From positions 1-16,946 of the forward strand of contig LIBO01000007.1 in the NCBI GenBank assembly GCA_001438005.1: DNA of 16,946 bases. The letters are read 5' to 3'. Position 1 is the first letter of the stretch; the number at the start of each line of letters is the position of its first letter. The notes beneath the pieces are model-generated. The model was given only the letters and a program-made list of their open reading frames with translations. It was not told the origin of the DNA and ran no database searches. Below are positions 1 through 7,562 of this stretch, piece after piece. The translations under genes were made by a program, and so were the position numbers. This DNA comes from Verrucomicrobia subdivision 6 bacterium BACL9 MAG-120507-bin52 (GTDB lineage Bacteria; Verrucomicrobiota; Verrucomicrobiia; Methylacidiphilales; Verrucolacustridaceae).

Positions 1-2366
1 GGCGCCGATTTTTTCATTTTCCGCAAAATATCTCCCGTGCGGCACTCCGGCAGACCCTGGCGCATCTGCCACCCTTGCGCGGCGAACTCCACATCGACCA
101 ATCCACCCCGACCCGTCTTGTAGGAGCGCTCCTCTTCCCCTTGGCGCACTCGCTCCGTCGCAATCCGCTCCCGCATCTCCCGAATTTCAGGGAAAAGCGT
201 TTTCCCTTTGCCACACTTGGACCACGATTTCTCCACCGCGGGCCAAAACTCCCGGCCGACTTTAGCCGCCCCTCCCAAAAGCCGCGCCCGGCACAAGGCC
301 TGCACCTCCCACGTTTGGGCCTCTTTCCCGTAATACTCGGCGTATCGCTTGGCCGGCACCGCCAAAGCCCCCTCCGCATAAGGACGAAGACGAAAGTCTA
401 CTTTGAACAACGTTCCCGAGGCCCGCTCCGCTGTCAAAAACTTGACCGCTCGCTGCACCTCCGCCTCCCCCTCTCCCACCACCAGAAGATCCAGATCGGA
501 GCCAAAACTCAATGCCTCCCCTCCCAGCTTACCCAAACCAACCCAGGCCCAGCCGGGCTTTCCCGCAAATTTCCAAGCCCACTCCAAGCAGATCTCCGCC
601 AAAGCACTCAGCTCTCGCTGAAAATCCTCAATCGTTCCCAAATTCAACAAACTCCGTAAGGCAATGCGTAGCTCCTCCCCTCGAACATACAATCGGGCCG
701 CGTCCATCGCCTCCTCTTCCTCGGGCGGAAGCGAGAATGCCTGGCGGTGAAAGGCTACCCCCCTGGGCGTATCCAACTCCGACTGGGCGACCGCCTCAAA
801 CAGTTCCGGTCTGGCCACTAACGCGGCCCCGAGATTCTCACTGCTCTCAAAAAGTCGCACGAGCAGGTTCAGCGCCTTCGGACTAACGCACAAACTCTCA
901 TATAACAGAGAACGAGACCCATACGCTTTGACGAAGTTGGCCACGCCGATCAAAGCCACGTCGGGTCGAGCACACGCCACCAGCTCCTTCTGCAACAACG
1001 GTTGCCATCTTTGAAAATTCTCTTTCGTTCGGGCGGTCGAGTGCACCTCCTCGTCCGGTTCCAACCCATTCCACGCCTCTTTTGCGCTTAGGGGATCGGC
1101 CCAATCCACCCTCTCCACCCAATCCACCCCGGCCACCGTCAAAGGCTTCAGCTCCCCGAAGACCGAATCATACACTTTCCTTACTCTGTCCCTCCACTCC
1201 TCCACCTCTTTTTCCAAATCTCCCCCTGACCCCGCACCCATCGCTTGGGCCAACCCCTGCATATCCTCAGCGGACGACGGAAGTTGATGCGTCTGCCGAA
1301 TCTGCCGCATCTGCAGAAAATCCTCCAGCCGACGCCAAAAATCATACCCCCCACGCAATGTCTCCGCCTCCTCTTCTTTCAGAATTCCCAAAATTTCAAG
1401 ATTCCGAATCGCTTTTCTCAGGTCGTGGGTCTGCAGAGTCGGTTGGGCCGCCCCGTGCAAAAGTTGTAGGCCCAGCACCGGAAATTCCACCTCCCGCAAA
1501 CCGCCTCGTCCTCTTTTGATCTCTCGATCTCGATCCTCGTCGGCCAGCAGTTCATCCTCCGCCCGACTTTTTTGCTGAAAGATCTCCCCTAAGGCCGAAG
1601 GGCTTAATCCACGCGGATAGATAAAGGATTGTAGGGATTGAAAGAATTCGTACGCCTCCTCCTCACTTCCCGCAATTCGTCGACCCCGGATCCACGCGCA
1701 CCTTTCCCAAACCTCCCCATAGGCCTCGTAGTACTCCTCCAAATCACTTCGCTGGGGGACCAGTGCCCCCCGATCCCCCTCCGGGCGAAGGCGTAAATCT
1801 ACCCGATAAATTCTCTCTCCCCCCGGCGCATCCAGGTCCCCGACCAGCGAGCGGGCGAGTCGATTCCCCGCCCCTTCCTCATCCCTCTCTCCGCGGAAGA
1901 AAATAAGATCGAGATCGGAATAAAAATTAAGATCCCCCGCCCCCAACTTTCCCAGTGCCAAAACGGTGAATCCTTGCCCCTTTCCCCGGTCGGCCTCCGG
2001 TGCCTTGTCCTGAGCTAACCCCAACTCCGTCTCCACCGTAAATTCGGCCAACCCAGTCCATCCACGGGCGGCCTTCTCCGCGGAGATCGGTTGGGCAAAG
2101 CAGTTCCAGGCCAGCCTGACCAACTCCGCCCGCTGCCAATCCCGTAACTCCGCCAAACGCCTCGTCGGGGAATCGGCCCGAACAACTCTCTCCTGCCATT
2201 CGATCCGATATCGTCCTTTGGCCCCTTCCTGCAGGAGGCGCCCTGGATCTTTGGCCGCCTCTTGCAGGGTCTCATTTCGGGCAACGATCTCTGCGCTTCC
2301 GGGAGAAAATTGTAAAAACCGATCCCACAACCCTCGGGCACGATTGGGGGAAAGGGTTTCCTTCAT
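1..2366 (-). CDS. glnE: Glutamine synthetase adenylyltransferase/adenylyl-removing enzyme, C-terminus off the window
   Basis: Read by hand from the ATG at 2366, the frame stays open for 788 codons to the window edge with no stop or frameshift. GlnE attaches and removes AMP on a glutamine synthetase tyrosine, tuning ammonia assimilation in the cytoplasm. Both nucleotidyltransferase domains are visible. The first has LALGKLGAGDLNFYSDLDL at residues 136-154, VDLRLRPEG near 189 and GRGGLREVEF near 286. The second has VGLGKLGGEALSFGSDLDL near 609-627, VDFRLRPY near 656 and TGRGGLVDVEF near 751. Both keep the SDxD metal-binding aspartates, so both the removing (N-terminal) and the transferring (C-terminal) activities look intact. 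The N-terminus is somewhat shorter than in E. coli. About 150 residues should lie beyond the edge, judging from the roughly 945-residue family length. An AAGGA lies 9 bases before the ATG. It follows the rhomboid gene by 12 bp on the same strand. Identification is very secure; the missing C-terminus cannot be judged. Confidence 0.95.
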   Translation of the reverse strand, partial: MKETLSPNRARGLWDRFLQFSPGSAEIVARNETLQEAAKDPGRLLQEGAKGRYRIEWQERVVRADSPTRRLAELRDWQRAELVRLAWNCFAQPISAEKAARGWTGLAEFTVETELGLAQDKAPEADRGKGQGFTVLALGKLGAGDLNFYSDLDLIFFRGERDEEGAGNRLARSLVGDLDAPGGERIYRVDLRLRPEGDRGALVPQRSDLEEYYEAYGEVWERCAWIRGRRIAGSEEEAYEFFQSLQSFIYPRGLSPSALGEIFQQKSRAEDELLADEDRDREIKRGRGGLREVEFPVLGLQLLHGAAQPTLQTHDLRKAIRNLEILGILKEEEAETLRGGYDFWRRLEDFLQMRQIRQTHQLPSSAEDMQGLAQAMGAGSGGDLEKEVEEWRDRVRKVYDSVFGELKPLTVAGVDWVERVDWADPLSAKEAWNGLEPDEEVHSTARTKENFQRWQPLLQKELVACARPDVALIGVANFVKAYGSRSLLYESLCVSPKALNLLVRLFESSENLGAALVARPELFEAVAQSELDTPRGVAFHRQAFSLPPEEEEAMDAARLYVRGEELRIALRSLLNLGTIEDFQRELSALAEICLEWAWKFAGKPGWAWVGLGKLGGEALSFGSDLDLLVVGEGEAEVQRAVKFLTAERASGTLFKVDFRLRPYAEGALAVPAKRYAEYYGKEAQTWEVQALCRARLLGGAAKVGREFWPAVEKSWSKCGKGKTLFPEIREMRERIATERVRQGEEERSYKTGRGGLVDVEFAAQGWQMRQGLPECRTGDILRKMKKSA

Positions 2367-2378
2367 GAAAAACGATCC

Positions 2379-3215
2379 TTAGACCAGCAGATGCGCCCGC
2401 CGCAGAAGGGCCCGCTCCCGTGAGGTCAGCGGCCGCCAGTGTCCCTTGCCTAACTCACCCAAGAGGTGCCGGACCTCGACCAGAAACTCCGCCTCATTCA
2501 ATTGGGAGACGGCCAACGTCGCCGCCATCTCCTCCATTCCTCTCTCCACCTTGGAAACAAGAACGGGGGGTTGAGGGGCGGCCTGGTGCCAGGCCCGCGC
2601 CAGAAAGAACCCCGCCAAGAGTCCCCCAATATGGGCGCTGTGTCCGATGAAAGAGAGGGCGGGAATAAACATCATGGCAATACTCAACCCGATAAAGACC
2701 CGCACCGCCCGGCTCGCCCGAACAGGAAAGGGAAAAGGAAAGATAAAGAGCCGTGCATCTGGAAAATAGACGGCGAAGGCCGCCACCACCGCCAGAACCG
2801 CACCGCTGGCACCTTCAATTTCTTGGGTGTTAGCCTGCAATCCGGCCAAGGTTCCGCCCCCCTGCCACCAAGCCTGCCCCAGAAAGGCCGCGGCCGCCGC
2901 AAAGCCGCCCACCAAATAGAGTGCGACAAATCGACGCGGACCTAGTCGTGCCTCCATCGGTTTTCCAAAAATCGAAAGGGTCAGCATATTGAAAAGAATG
3001 TGCGTGAGCCAAAAGCCGATCGGCGGCGCATGCAGCCACATGTAGGTGAAAGGTTCCCACCAAGCCCCATCGAAAAGATTCGCGGCGGAGAGGGAGAGGG
3101 TTTGGCGGATCGCGGAGTCGGACGACGGAGATTTCAAGGTGAGCAAAACATCTAAAACGGCTACGCCAATGTTGCCGAAGATGATCGCCCGCGTGACCGG
3201 AGCGGGGTGCTTCAC
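2379..3215 (-). CDS. Rhomboid family intramembrane serine protease
   Basis: 278 residues. Rhomboids cleave membrane proteins within or next to their transmembrane helices. Visible motifs: WEPFTYMWLHA (about 53-63), HILFN (72-76, the HxxxN of loop 1/helix 2 that forms the oxyanion hole), GASG with the presumed catalytic Ser137, and HSAHIGG with the presumed catalytic His195. About six hydrophobic segments are visible, followed by a roughly 70-residue soluble tail that is charged and has no recognised domain. All catalytic residues are present, so it should be active; the substrate is unknown. The start is GTG, overlapping the TGA of the upstream PHP gene by four bases (GTGA). No clear ribosome binding site precedes it, so translation is probably coupled to the PHP gene. 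glnE follows 12 bp downstream, most likely in the same transcript, but no functional link is evident. Confidence 0.93.
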   Translation of the reverse strand: MKHPAPVTRAIIFGNIGVAVLDVLLTLKSPSSDSAIRQTLSLSAANLFDGAWWEPFTYMWLHAPPIGFWLTHILFNMLTLSIFGKPMEARLGPRRFVALYLVGGFAAAAAFLGQAWWQGGGTLAGLQANTQEIEGASGAVLAVVAAFAVYFPDARLFIFPFPFPVRASRAVRVFIGLSIAMMFIPALSFIGHSAHIGGLLAGFFLARAWHQAAPQPPVLVSKVERGMEEMAATLAVSQLNEAEFLVEVRHLLGELGKGHWRPLTSRERALLRRAHLLV

Positions 3216-3928
3216 AAAGGAGAGCGGGGAGGCAGCGCGGGTTTCTTTTTCGAACGCAACCGGAACACATTACTCCAAGTTTTTCGTAAGGCTTGGGTGC
3301 GGCTCATATACTTTTGCTCCAGCGCAGTTGCTCCTTTGCGAATGGCCGCCAATGTATTGGCCGCCGTCAACTCTTCCATTTCCAAAACGGTGCAGGCGGT
3401 GCCAATCGCCTCGACATGATGGGCATCGCTGCCAGCCGTCATCGCCAATTTTCTCGCCTGGGCATATTCAAAGGATCGCTGGTTGGCTCTTTTAAAAGTC
3501 ACGGCTGCATTAAATACCTCAATCGCCTCGAGGGGCAACTCGTTCAAGATCGATTCTCGGATGCCCGCGCGAAAGTTGTCGTACGGATGGGGCGGCACCG
3601 CTAACCCGCCCGCCGAGTGAACCAACTTCATCGCTTCCGCCGGGGTGATCCCCTTCAGGTCGGGCAAGCGCACGCCCAGCGCCAAAAGGTGCCCGGCGGC
3701 CGTCGTGATCTCCTGCCCCGGCAAAATGAGAAAACCGTTTACCGGCTGGCCATCCTCTCGCATCAATCCAATCGATAGAAAGTAGTCCACACAGGCACAG
3801 GTGTTGTGATCGGTGATGGCAAAGCCGTGCAACCCGCGCTCTTTCGCCGCCGCCACCATCTCCTCGGGTTCACTCACCCCATCGGACGAGAAGCGGGAGT
3901 GACAGTGGAGATCGATTCGATATTTCAT
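3212..3928 (-). CDS. PHP-domain metal-dependent phosphoesterase (TrpH/YciV-like)
   Basis: 238 residues with this start. The PHP fold uses clusters of His/Asp/Glu to hold two or three metal ions and hydrolyse phosphoesters; the closest named group is TrpH/YciV (COG0613), whose characterised members degrade short nucleotide substrates. The metal motifs appear in order: DLHCHSRFSSDG (6-17), ITDHN (38-42), GQEIT (71-75), PPHPYDN (112-118) and GSDAHH (166-171). There is no signal peptide, so it is cytoplasmic. An upstream in-frame start at 3982 exists but would overlap the preceding gene and add 18 residues before the usual family N-terminus. I chose the ATG at 3928, which has AGGA about 11 bases upstream. 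The C-terminal 30 residues are basic and look non-conserved. It lies 13 bp after the LolA-like gene and overlaps the rhomboid start. The exact substrate cannot be told from sequence. Confidence 0.9.
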   Translation of the reverse strand: MKYRIDLHCHSRFSSDGVSEPEEMVAAAKERGLHGFAITDHNTCACVDYFLSIGLMREDGQPVNGFLILPGQEITTAAGHLLALGVRLPDLKGITPAEAMKLVHSAGGLAVPPHPYDNFRAGIRESILNELPLEAIEVFNAAVTFKRANQRSFEYAQARKLAMTAGSDAHHVEAIGTACTVLEMEELTAANTLAAIRKGATALEQKYMSRTQALRKTWSNVFRLRSKKKPALPPRSPL

Positions 3929-3941
3929 GAATTGGCCCATC

Positions 3942-4685
3942 CTACAGGCCCGAACTCTTTTCCACCGTTTCAATTTGGACAAAGGTCCGCGTCACCGACA
4001 GGTCGGTCCCGGGAGTTAATTTGGCCACCTTCATTTCACCAATCACCACCGTGTCCTCGGCCTCAATCACGCTATTAAAGGTAAAGCGCTTGATCGCCTG
4101 CCCCTTGGCATTCAAGCCATCCGCGCGAATCATCGTTTTGTATCCCTTACTGATCCAGTAGCGCACTTTGGCATAATTGCTCTCCACGGGTGGGGTTACC
4201 TCATACACCCAACACTCTAACATCATCACGTGGTCATCGCCTTTGGGTTGCGGGTCGGGCCAGCGCAAAAAATCGATGCCTAGATCCTCATAGGCCAAGT
4301 CGGTTCCGGCCACCGCCTGCGTTTTTTCTTTCCCCGTGACCACTTGCCATTCGGAATCCGCTTTTTTGCGACGCTGAATCAAGCTCCCCTCTGGGGCAAA
4401 CCGAACCCGAATTTGTAGTGGCCGATCCTGAAAATCAAATTGCAGAAGACGCTCCTTCGTTCGCACCACCACAGGTATCTTCTTATCACCCGATTGCACT
4501 CTTCCCGTAAGCTTTAAGTCTTTCATAACCAATGTTTTCCAGAGGAAGTTTTGCATTTGCCTTGGGGTCGGCGTGATCTCCTCATCGCTATCCGTCGAAG
4601 GGGAACCCAGGTTTTTTCTCTCTTCCGACCATCCCGCGTTCAGGCACGCCAAAGAAATTGCGAGGTATGCGACTTGTCGTACCAT
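3942..4685 (-). CDS. Secreted outer membrane lipoprotein-sorting (LolA-like) family protein
   Basis: 247 residues from the ATG at 4685. An N-terminal hydrophobic segment (residues 4-18, MVRQVAYLAISLACLNAG) looks like a signal peptide. Cys14 sits in SLAC, which is a poor lipobox, so I favour a soluble periplasmic or loosely anchored protein. The body resembles proteins annotated as 'outer membrane lipoprotein-sorting protein', common in Verrucomicrobiota: a GTDLAYEDLGIDFLRWP block (127-143), a lone Cys in LECWVYEV (156-163), and YAKVRYWISKGYKTMIRADG (171-190), the strand-rich scaffold of LolA/TP0789-type domains. It probably binds acyl chains or lipoproteins in the periplasm, but this is inferred from family resemblance and no catalytic residue is expected. 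An in-frame ATG at 4790 would add 35 charged residues before the signal peptide and is less likely. AGGG sits only three bases before the ATG, with GAGGA further upstream. Its start lies 24 bp from the divergent PAP2 gene. Confidence 0.75.
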   Translation of the reverse strand: MVRQVAYLAISLACLNAGWSEERKNLGSPSTDSDEEITPTPRQMQNFLWKTLVMKDLKLTGRVQSGDKKIPVVVRTKERLLQFDFQDRPLQIRVRFAPEGSLIQRRKKADSEWQVVTGKEKTQAVAGTDLAYEDLGIDFLRWPDPQPKGDDHVMMLECWVYEVTPPVESNYAKVRYWISKGYKTMIRADGLNAKGQAIKRFTFNSVIEAEDTVVIGEMKVAKLTPGTDLSVTRTFVQIETVEKSSGL

Positions 4686-4709
4686 TTTCCCTAATTTATC
4701 CTCGTCGCA

Positions 4710-5369
4710 TTGATCGCCCAAGTTTATTCGTTGGACCTCAGTGTCTTCCGCCTGATCAATCGGGGGTTCAATCACCCCATCCTTGATCAATTCTTCAACC
4801 TGCTGGCCGATGGTCGGTTCTGGACTCCCATACTCATCCTCGCGGCCGTTTATCTAGTCTTGCGGGGCAAAGATCGGACGAAAGCATGGGTTATTCTGAC
4901 GATCCTCTCGGTTGCCATTGGGGACCCCCTGATTTCCAACCCGTTGAAACACTTCTTTCATCGACCCCGCCCCTACCAGTCGGTCGAGGGGGTTCGCGAG
5001 GTCAGCCCGGGCTCCGGACAAAACCGCTGGACCCCTGCCGTCCGACTCTCTGCCATTCCGGAGAGCGAGGTCTCGAATGGACGCTCCTTTCCATCCTCTC
5101 ATGTGGCCAACGCCGTCGCCGCGGCCACCTCCGCTCGCTTGGTCTGGGGTCCTTCCATGCGCTGGCCTTGGATCGTCGTCGCCCTCGCCGCCCTCGGACG
5201 CGTGTATACGGGTGACCACTACCCCACCGATGTCCTCGCCTCGATCCCCCTTTCCATTCTCTATACTTGGGTCATCGCCCAGATCTTAAATCGCGTCTGG
5301 GTAAAAGTTGGCCCCCTTAGCTTTCCAAAACTATTTGCCCGCCTGCCCTCTTTCCTCCATTCCAGATAA
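4710..5369 (+). CDS. PAP2-superfamily membrane phosphatase
   Basis: 219 residues with a TTG start. PAP2 enzymes remove phosphate from lipid phosphates such as undecaprenyl diphosphate, phosphatidic acid or lipid A. The three-part active site is complete: K80 with R87-P88 (the Kx6RP motif in KHFFHRPRP), PSSH (128-131, where PSxH is usual), and GRVYTGDHYPTD (163-174) with Arg164, His170 and Asp174. Hydrophobic segments lie at about 38-51, 58-73, 130-146, 152-164 and 176-194, giving an integral membrane protein of usual family size. No ATG or GTG lies in frame near the N-terminus and no Shine-Dalgarno sequence precedes the TTG, so the exact start is uncertain (another TTG occurs at codon 8). The glycosyltransferase gene follows after 3 bp, suggesting joint work on a polyprenyl or lipid A substrate. 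The precise substrate is not determinable here. Confidence 0.88.
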   Translation: MIAQVYSLDLSVFRLINRGFNHPILDQFFNLLADGRFWTPILILAAVYLVLRGKDRTKAWVILTILSVAIGDPLISNPLKHFFHRPRPYQSVEGVREVSPGSGQNRWTPAVRLSAIPESEVSNGRSFPSSHVANAVAAATSARLVWGPSMRWPWIVVALAALGRVYTGDHYPTDVLASIPLSILYTWVIAQILNRVWVKVGPLSFPKLFARLPSFLHSR

Positions 5370-5372
5370 AGT

Positions 5373-6071
5373 ATGTCCTCCCAACTCTCCCTCATTATCC
5401 CTTTCTACAACGAAGAGGAGAATGTCTCGGCCGTTATTGCCGAGGCGCACTCGGCCGTGCCCGGGGCCGAAATCATTGCGGTAGATGATGGCAGCCGTGA
5501 CCGCACCCCCGCCCTCCTCGATGCTGAGGCCAACCTACGTGTCATTCACTTCCCTAAAAATCTTGGCCAAGGCCCGGCCCTCTATGCCGGACTTCTCGCC
5601 GCCACCCGTCCCTACGCCGCCATGATGGATGGAGACGGCCAGAATAACCCGAACGACTTACCTGCGCTCCTGCAACTTCTGGAAAGCAACCAAGCCGACT
5701 TCGCTTGCGGCATCCGAACTCCTCGCATGGATTCTTGGCAAAAAAAGATCGCATCCAAAATTGCAAATTCGATCCGTCGCGCCGTACTGATGGATGGGGC
5801 CCACGATACGGGTTGCTCCCTGAAAATCATCAAGCGGGAGGATATCCGATTTCTTGTCCCCTTTAAGGGCATGCATCGGTACCTTCCCGCTCTCCTCGGC
5901 GCCGCCGGTCTTCGCTTGGGCGAGCTCCCCGTTGCTCATCGCCCACGCCGTGCCGGCATCTCCAAGTACACCATTGCGGGTCGTGCCTGGGTCGGCCTGC
6001 AAGATCTCCTCGGGGTCGGTTGGCTGATTCGCCGCCGCGTTTCTTGGCCCATTGGCCTTCCACGGCCCTAA
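5373..6071 (+). CDS. Family 2 glycosyltransferase, DPM1/ArnC-like
   Basis: 232 residues. This GT-A glycosyltransferase class moves a sugar from a nucleotide donor to a polyprenyl phosphate or other lipid at the cytoplasmic face. Motifs: LSLIIPFYNEEENV (5-18), AVDDGSRDRT (36-45), MDGDGQNNP (85-93, with the DxD metal site), and the acceptor-side HRPRRAGISKYT (189-200), typical of dolichyl-phosphate-mannose synthase relatives. No transmembrane helices follow the catalytic domain, unlike ArnC/GtrB. The end, LLGVGWLIRRR, resembles relatives whose genes lie next to a lipid A biosynthesis N-terminal (LABN) domain gene. It starts 3 bp after the PAP2 stop with only a weak ribosome binding site, so translation is probably coupled. 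It converges on the NamZ-like gene with 30 bp between, and I see no hairpin terminator there. Donor sugar and acceptor are unknown. Confidence 0.9.
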   Translation: MSSQLSLIIPFYNEEENVSAVIAEAHSAVPGAEIIAVDDGSRDRTPALLDAEANLRVIHFPKNLGQGPALYAGLLAATRPYAAMMDGDGQNNPNDLPALLQLLESNQADFACGIRTPRMDSWQKKIASKIANSIRRAVLMDGAHDTGCSLKIIKREDIRFLVPFKGMHRYLPALLGAAGLRLGELPVAHRPRRAGISKYTIAGRAWVGLQDLLGVGWLIRRRVSWPIGLPRP

Positions 6072-6101
6072 AAACTTAACTTATAAAGCGGCAGAGAGAG
6101 G

Positions 6102-7469
6102 TCACGGCTTCAGACGAGCCGCCCCGCTGACCGGTGCTTTGCGGGCTGGCTCCTCGCTCTCCGGATAGAGCAGGTAAGGCTTCCTCTCCTCCCTCCACTT
6201 CGCCACTCCCGTATCCCAAGACGCCACGATCTGACGGGCGGCAACCCCCGCTTGCACCATTTTCCGGGTCTGACGCGAGCGATTCAGTTTGTCGAACATC
6301 ACAACGTTTTCCGCATCAGCGAAAAAGTTTTTCTTGGGCAGCATTTTTTTGAGAATCTCAATCCCGGCGACATTAATCGCCGTCAGATTCGCCGGGGCCT
6401 TCGGGTCGGTGGTAACTCGCGCCCCCGACATCACCACCGAGCGATACTTTCCCGTTGGCGGTTTGAATCGAAAAGGGGTGAACTTCACCCCGTTGAAGCC
6501 CCACTCCGCCATTTTTCGACAAAGCTCCGCCGCATCCACATTCTCGAGCGCAAAGATATCGAATGGCTGAACGACCGTGCCGTCCAAGCCGGTCGTCGGC
6601 ACTCCCGCTGGGTTGGCCCCATTGCTGACCCCCAACTCCCCAAAAAATCCGGTCGCCACATATCCCCGGGCGGATCGAGCCAACGGAATATTCGGTGAAG
6701 TCGGCACCCACTTCAGCCCCGTATCTTCCCAAGTCATTTTCTGCGTCCACCCCTTCATCGGAATCACACTCAAACGGCAAGGCTTTTTCAGATGGACCTC
6801 GTTAACCCACTTGGCCAATTCCCCCACCGTCAATCCATAGACATAGGGAATGTCGTACTGACCGATGAAAGAAGAAATCGCCAGCTCCCCTTCGGGCCGA
6901 GGCCCCTCCACCCGGAAGTTACCTAATGGATTGGGCCGATCCAGCACCATCACTTCGACTCCCTTCTCCTGCGCTGCCTCCATCACCAACCCCAACGTGC
7001 TGATATACGTATACGACCTACACCCCACATCCTGGAGGTCGTACACGATCACATCCACCCCATCCAGCATCTTGGGCGTGGGCTTGCGCGTTGCCCCATA
7101 GAGCGAAAAAATCCGAATTCCCGTCTCCTCATCCTTGGAAATCTTCCCGTCACTGTTGCGGTCCTCGCCGTGTCTCTCCCCCGAAACATGCTTCCCTGCA
7201 CCCACCTTGCCAAAGACCCCGTGTTCCGGTCCATATAACGCCACCAGATTCACTTCGGGCGACTCCCGCAGCCTTTTCCAGCTCGGCTTCCCTTGCCCAT
7301 CGACCCCCGATGGGTTTGTGACCAACCCGACTCTTTTACCCTTCAGATCCCGAAACCCTCTCTGTGCCAAAACATCAATGCCTAGGCGAAAAACAGCCTC
7401 GTTTGTCTCCGCTGCCCAAACCGTAAACCCACCCAAAAGAGTAACGAGAAGCCAAGCTCTTGCGACCAT
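6102..7469 (-). CDS. namZ: Secreted NamZ-type exo-beta-N-acetylmuramidase (DUF1343) with EF-hand-like insert
   Basis: 455 residues from the ATG at 7469; AGGG lies 7 bases upstream, favouring it over the TTG two codons earlier. DUF1343 proteins (B. subtilis NamZ/YbbC, Tannerella NamZ) release terminal MurNAc from peptidoglycan fragments during cell wall recycling. Evidence: signal peptide with cleavage likely after VWA (about residue 19), then LKGKRVGLVTNPSG (42-55), LYGPEHGVFG (78-87), FSLYGATRKPTP (121-132), DVIVYDLQDVG (139-149), YTYISTLG (153-160), MVLDRPNPLG (174-183), SPNIPLARSA and GVPTTGLDG. These cover the whole family and the length is normal. Between LYGPEHG and FSLYG sits DRNSDGKISKDE (103-114), which matches the EF-hand calcium loop at every ligand position. 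The C-terminal 20 residues are low complexity. It lies 93 bp downstream of ftsZ on the same strand, outside the tight dcw spacing, and may have its own promoter, though I see no convincing one. Confidence 0.87.
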   Translation of the reverse strand: MVARAWLLVTLLGGFTVWAAETNEAVFRLGIDVLAQRGFRDLKGKRVGLVTNPSGVDGQGKPSWKRLRESPEVNLVALYGPEHGVFGKVGAGKHVSGERHGEDRNSDGKISKDEETGIRIFSLYGATRKPTPKMLDGVDVIVYDLQDVGCRSYTYISTLGLVMEAAQEKGVEVMVLDRPNPLGNFRVEGPRPEGELAISSFIGQYDIPYVYGLTVGELAKWVNEVHLKKPCRLSVIPMKGWTQKMTWEDTGLKWVPTSPNIPLARSARGYVATGFFGELGVSNGANPAGVPTTGLDGTVVQPFDIFALENVDAAELCRKMAEWGFNGVKFTPFRFKPPTGKYRSVVMSGARVTTDPKAPANLTAINVAGIEILKKMLPKKNFFADAENVVMFDKLNRSRQTRKMVQAGVAARQIVASWDTGVAKWREERKPYLLYPESEEPARKAPVSGAARLKP

Positions 7470-7562
7470 GGGCAACCCTAACCGAGAGAACGAATCTTGG
7501 ATAGTTTTGTGGATACGCGGATTCCAACTACTCGATTCAAGATCACGTCCACGCCCGGCACT

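Noticed and set aside
75..659. A 194-codon plus-strand open frame opposite glnE
   Set aside because: It lies over conserved GlnE catalytic-domain codons and its translation resembles no protein family.
1927..2341. Two short overlapping minus-strand open frames that could suggest a broken glnE 5' end
   Set aside because: Hand translation from the ATG at 2366 gives one continuous GlnE frame through this region with both nucleotidyltransferase motif sets; the short frames are out-of-frame shadows.
3929..3982. Longer N-terminus for the PHP protein, starting at 3982
   Set aside because: It would overlap the LolA-like gene by about 40 bases and add a basic stretch before the usual first strand; the ATG at 3928 gives the normal family start.
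4651..4710. Possible sigma-70-like promoter for the PAP2 gene (TTGCGA ... TACCAT)
   Set aside because: Only four of six matches in each box, inside a coding region; not distinguishable from chance.
6072..6101. Possible bidirectional terminator between the convergent glycosyltransferase and NamZ-like genes
   Set aside because: Only a tiny AT-rich palindrome (AAGTTAAG type) is present; no GC-rich hairpin.
7470..7562. Possible promoter or terminator between ftsZ and the NamZ-like gene
   Set aside because: Weak TTG-type -35 candidates have no good -10 at proper spacing, and no stable GC stem followed by a T run was found.
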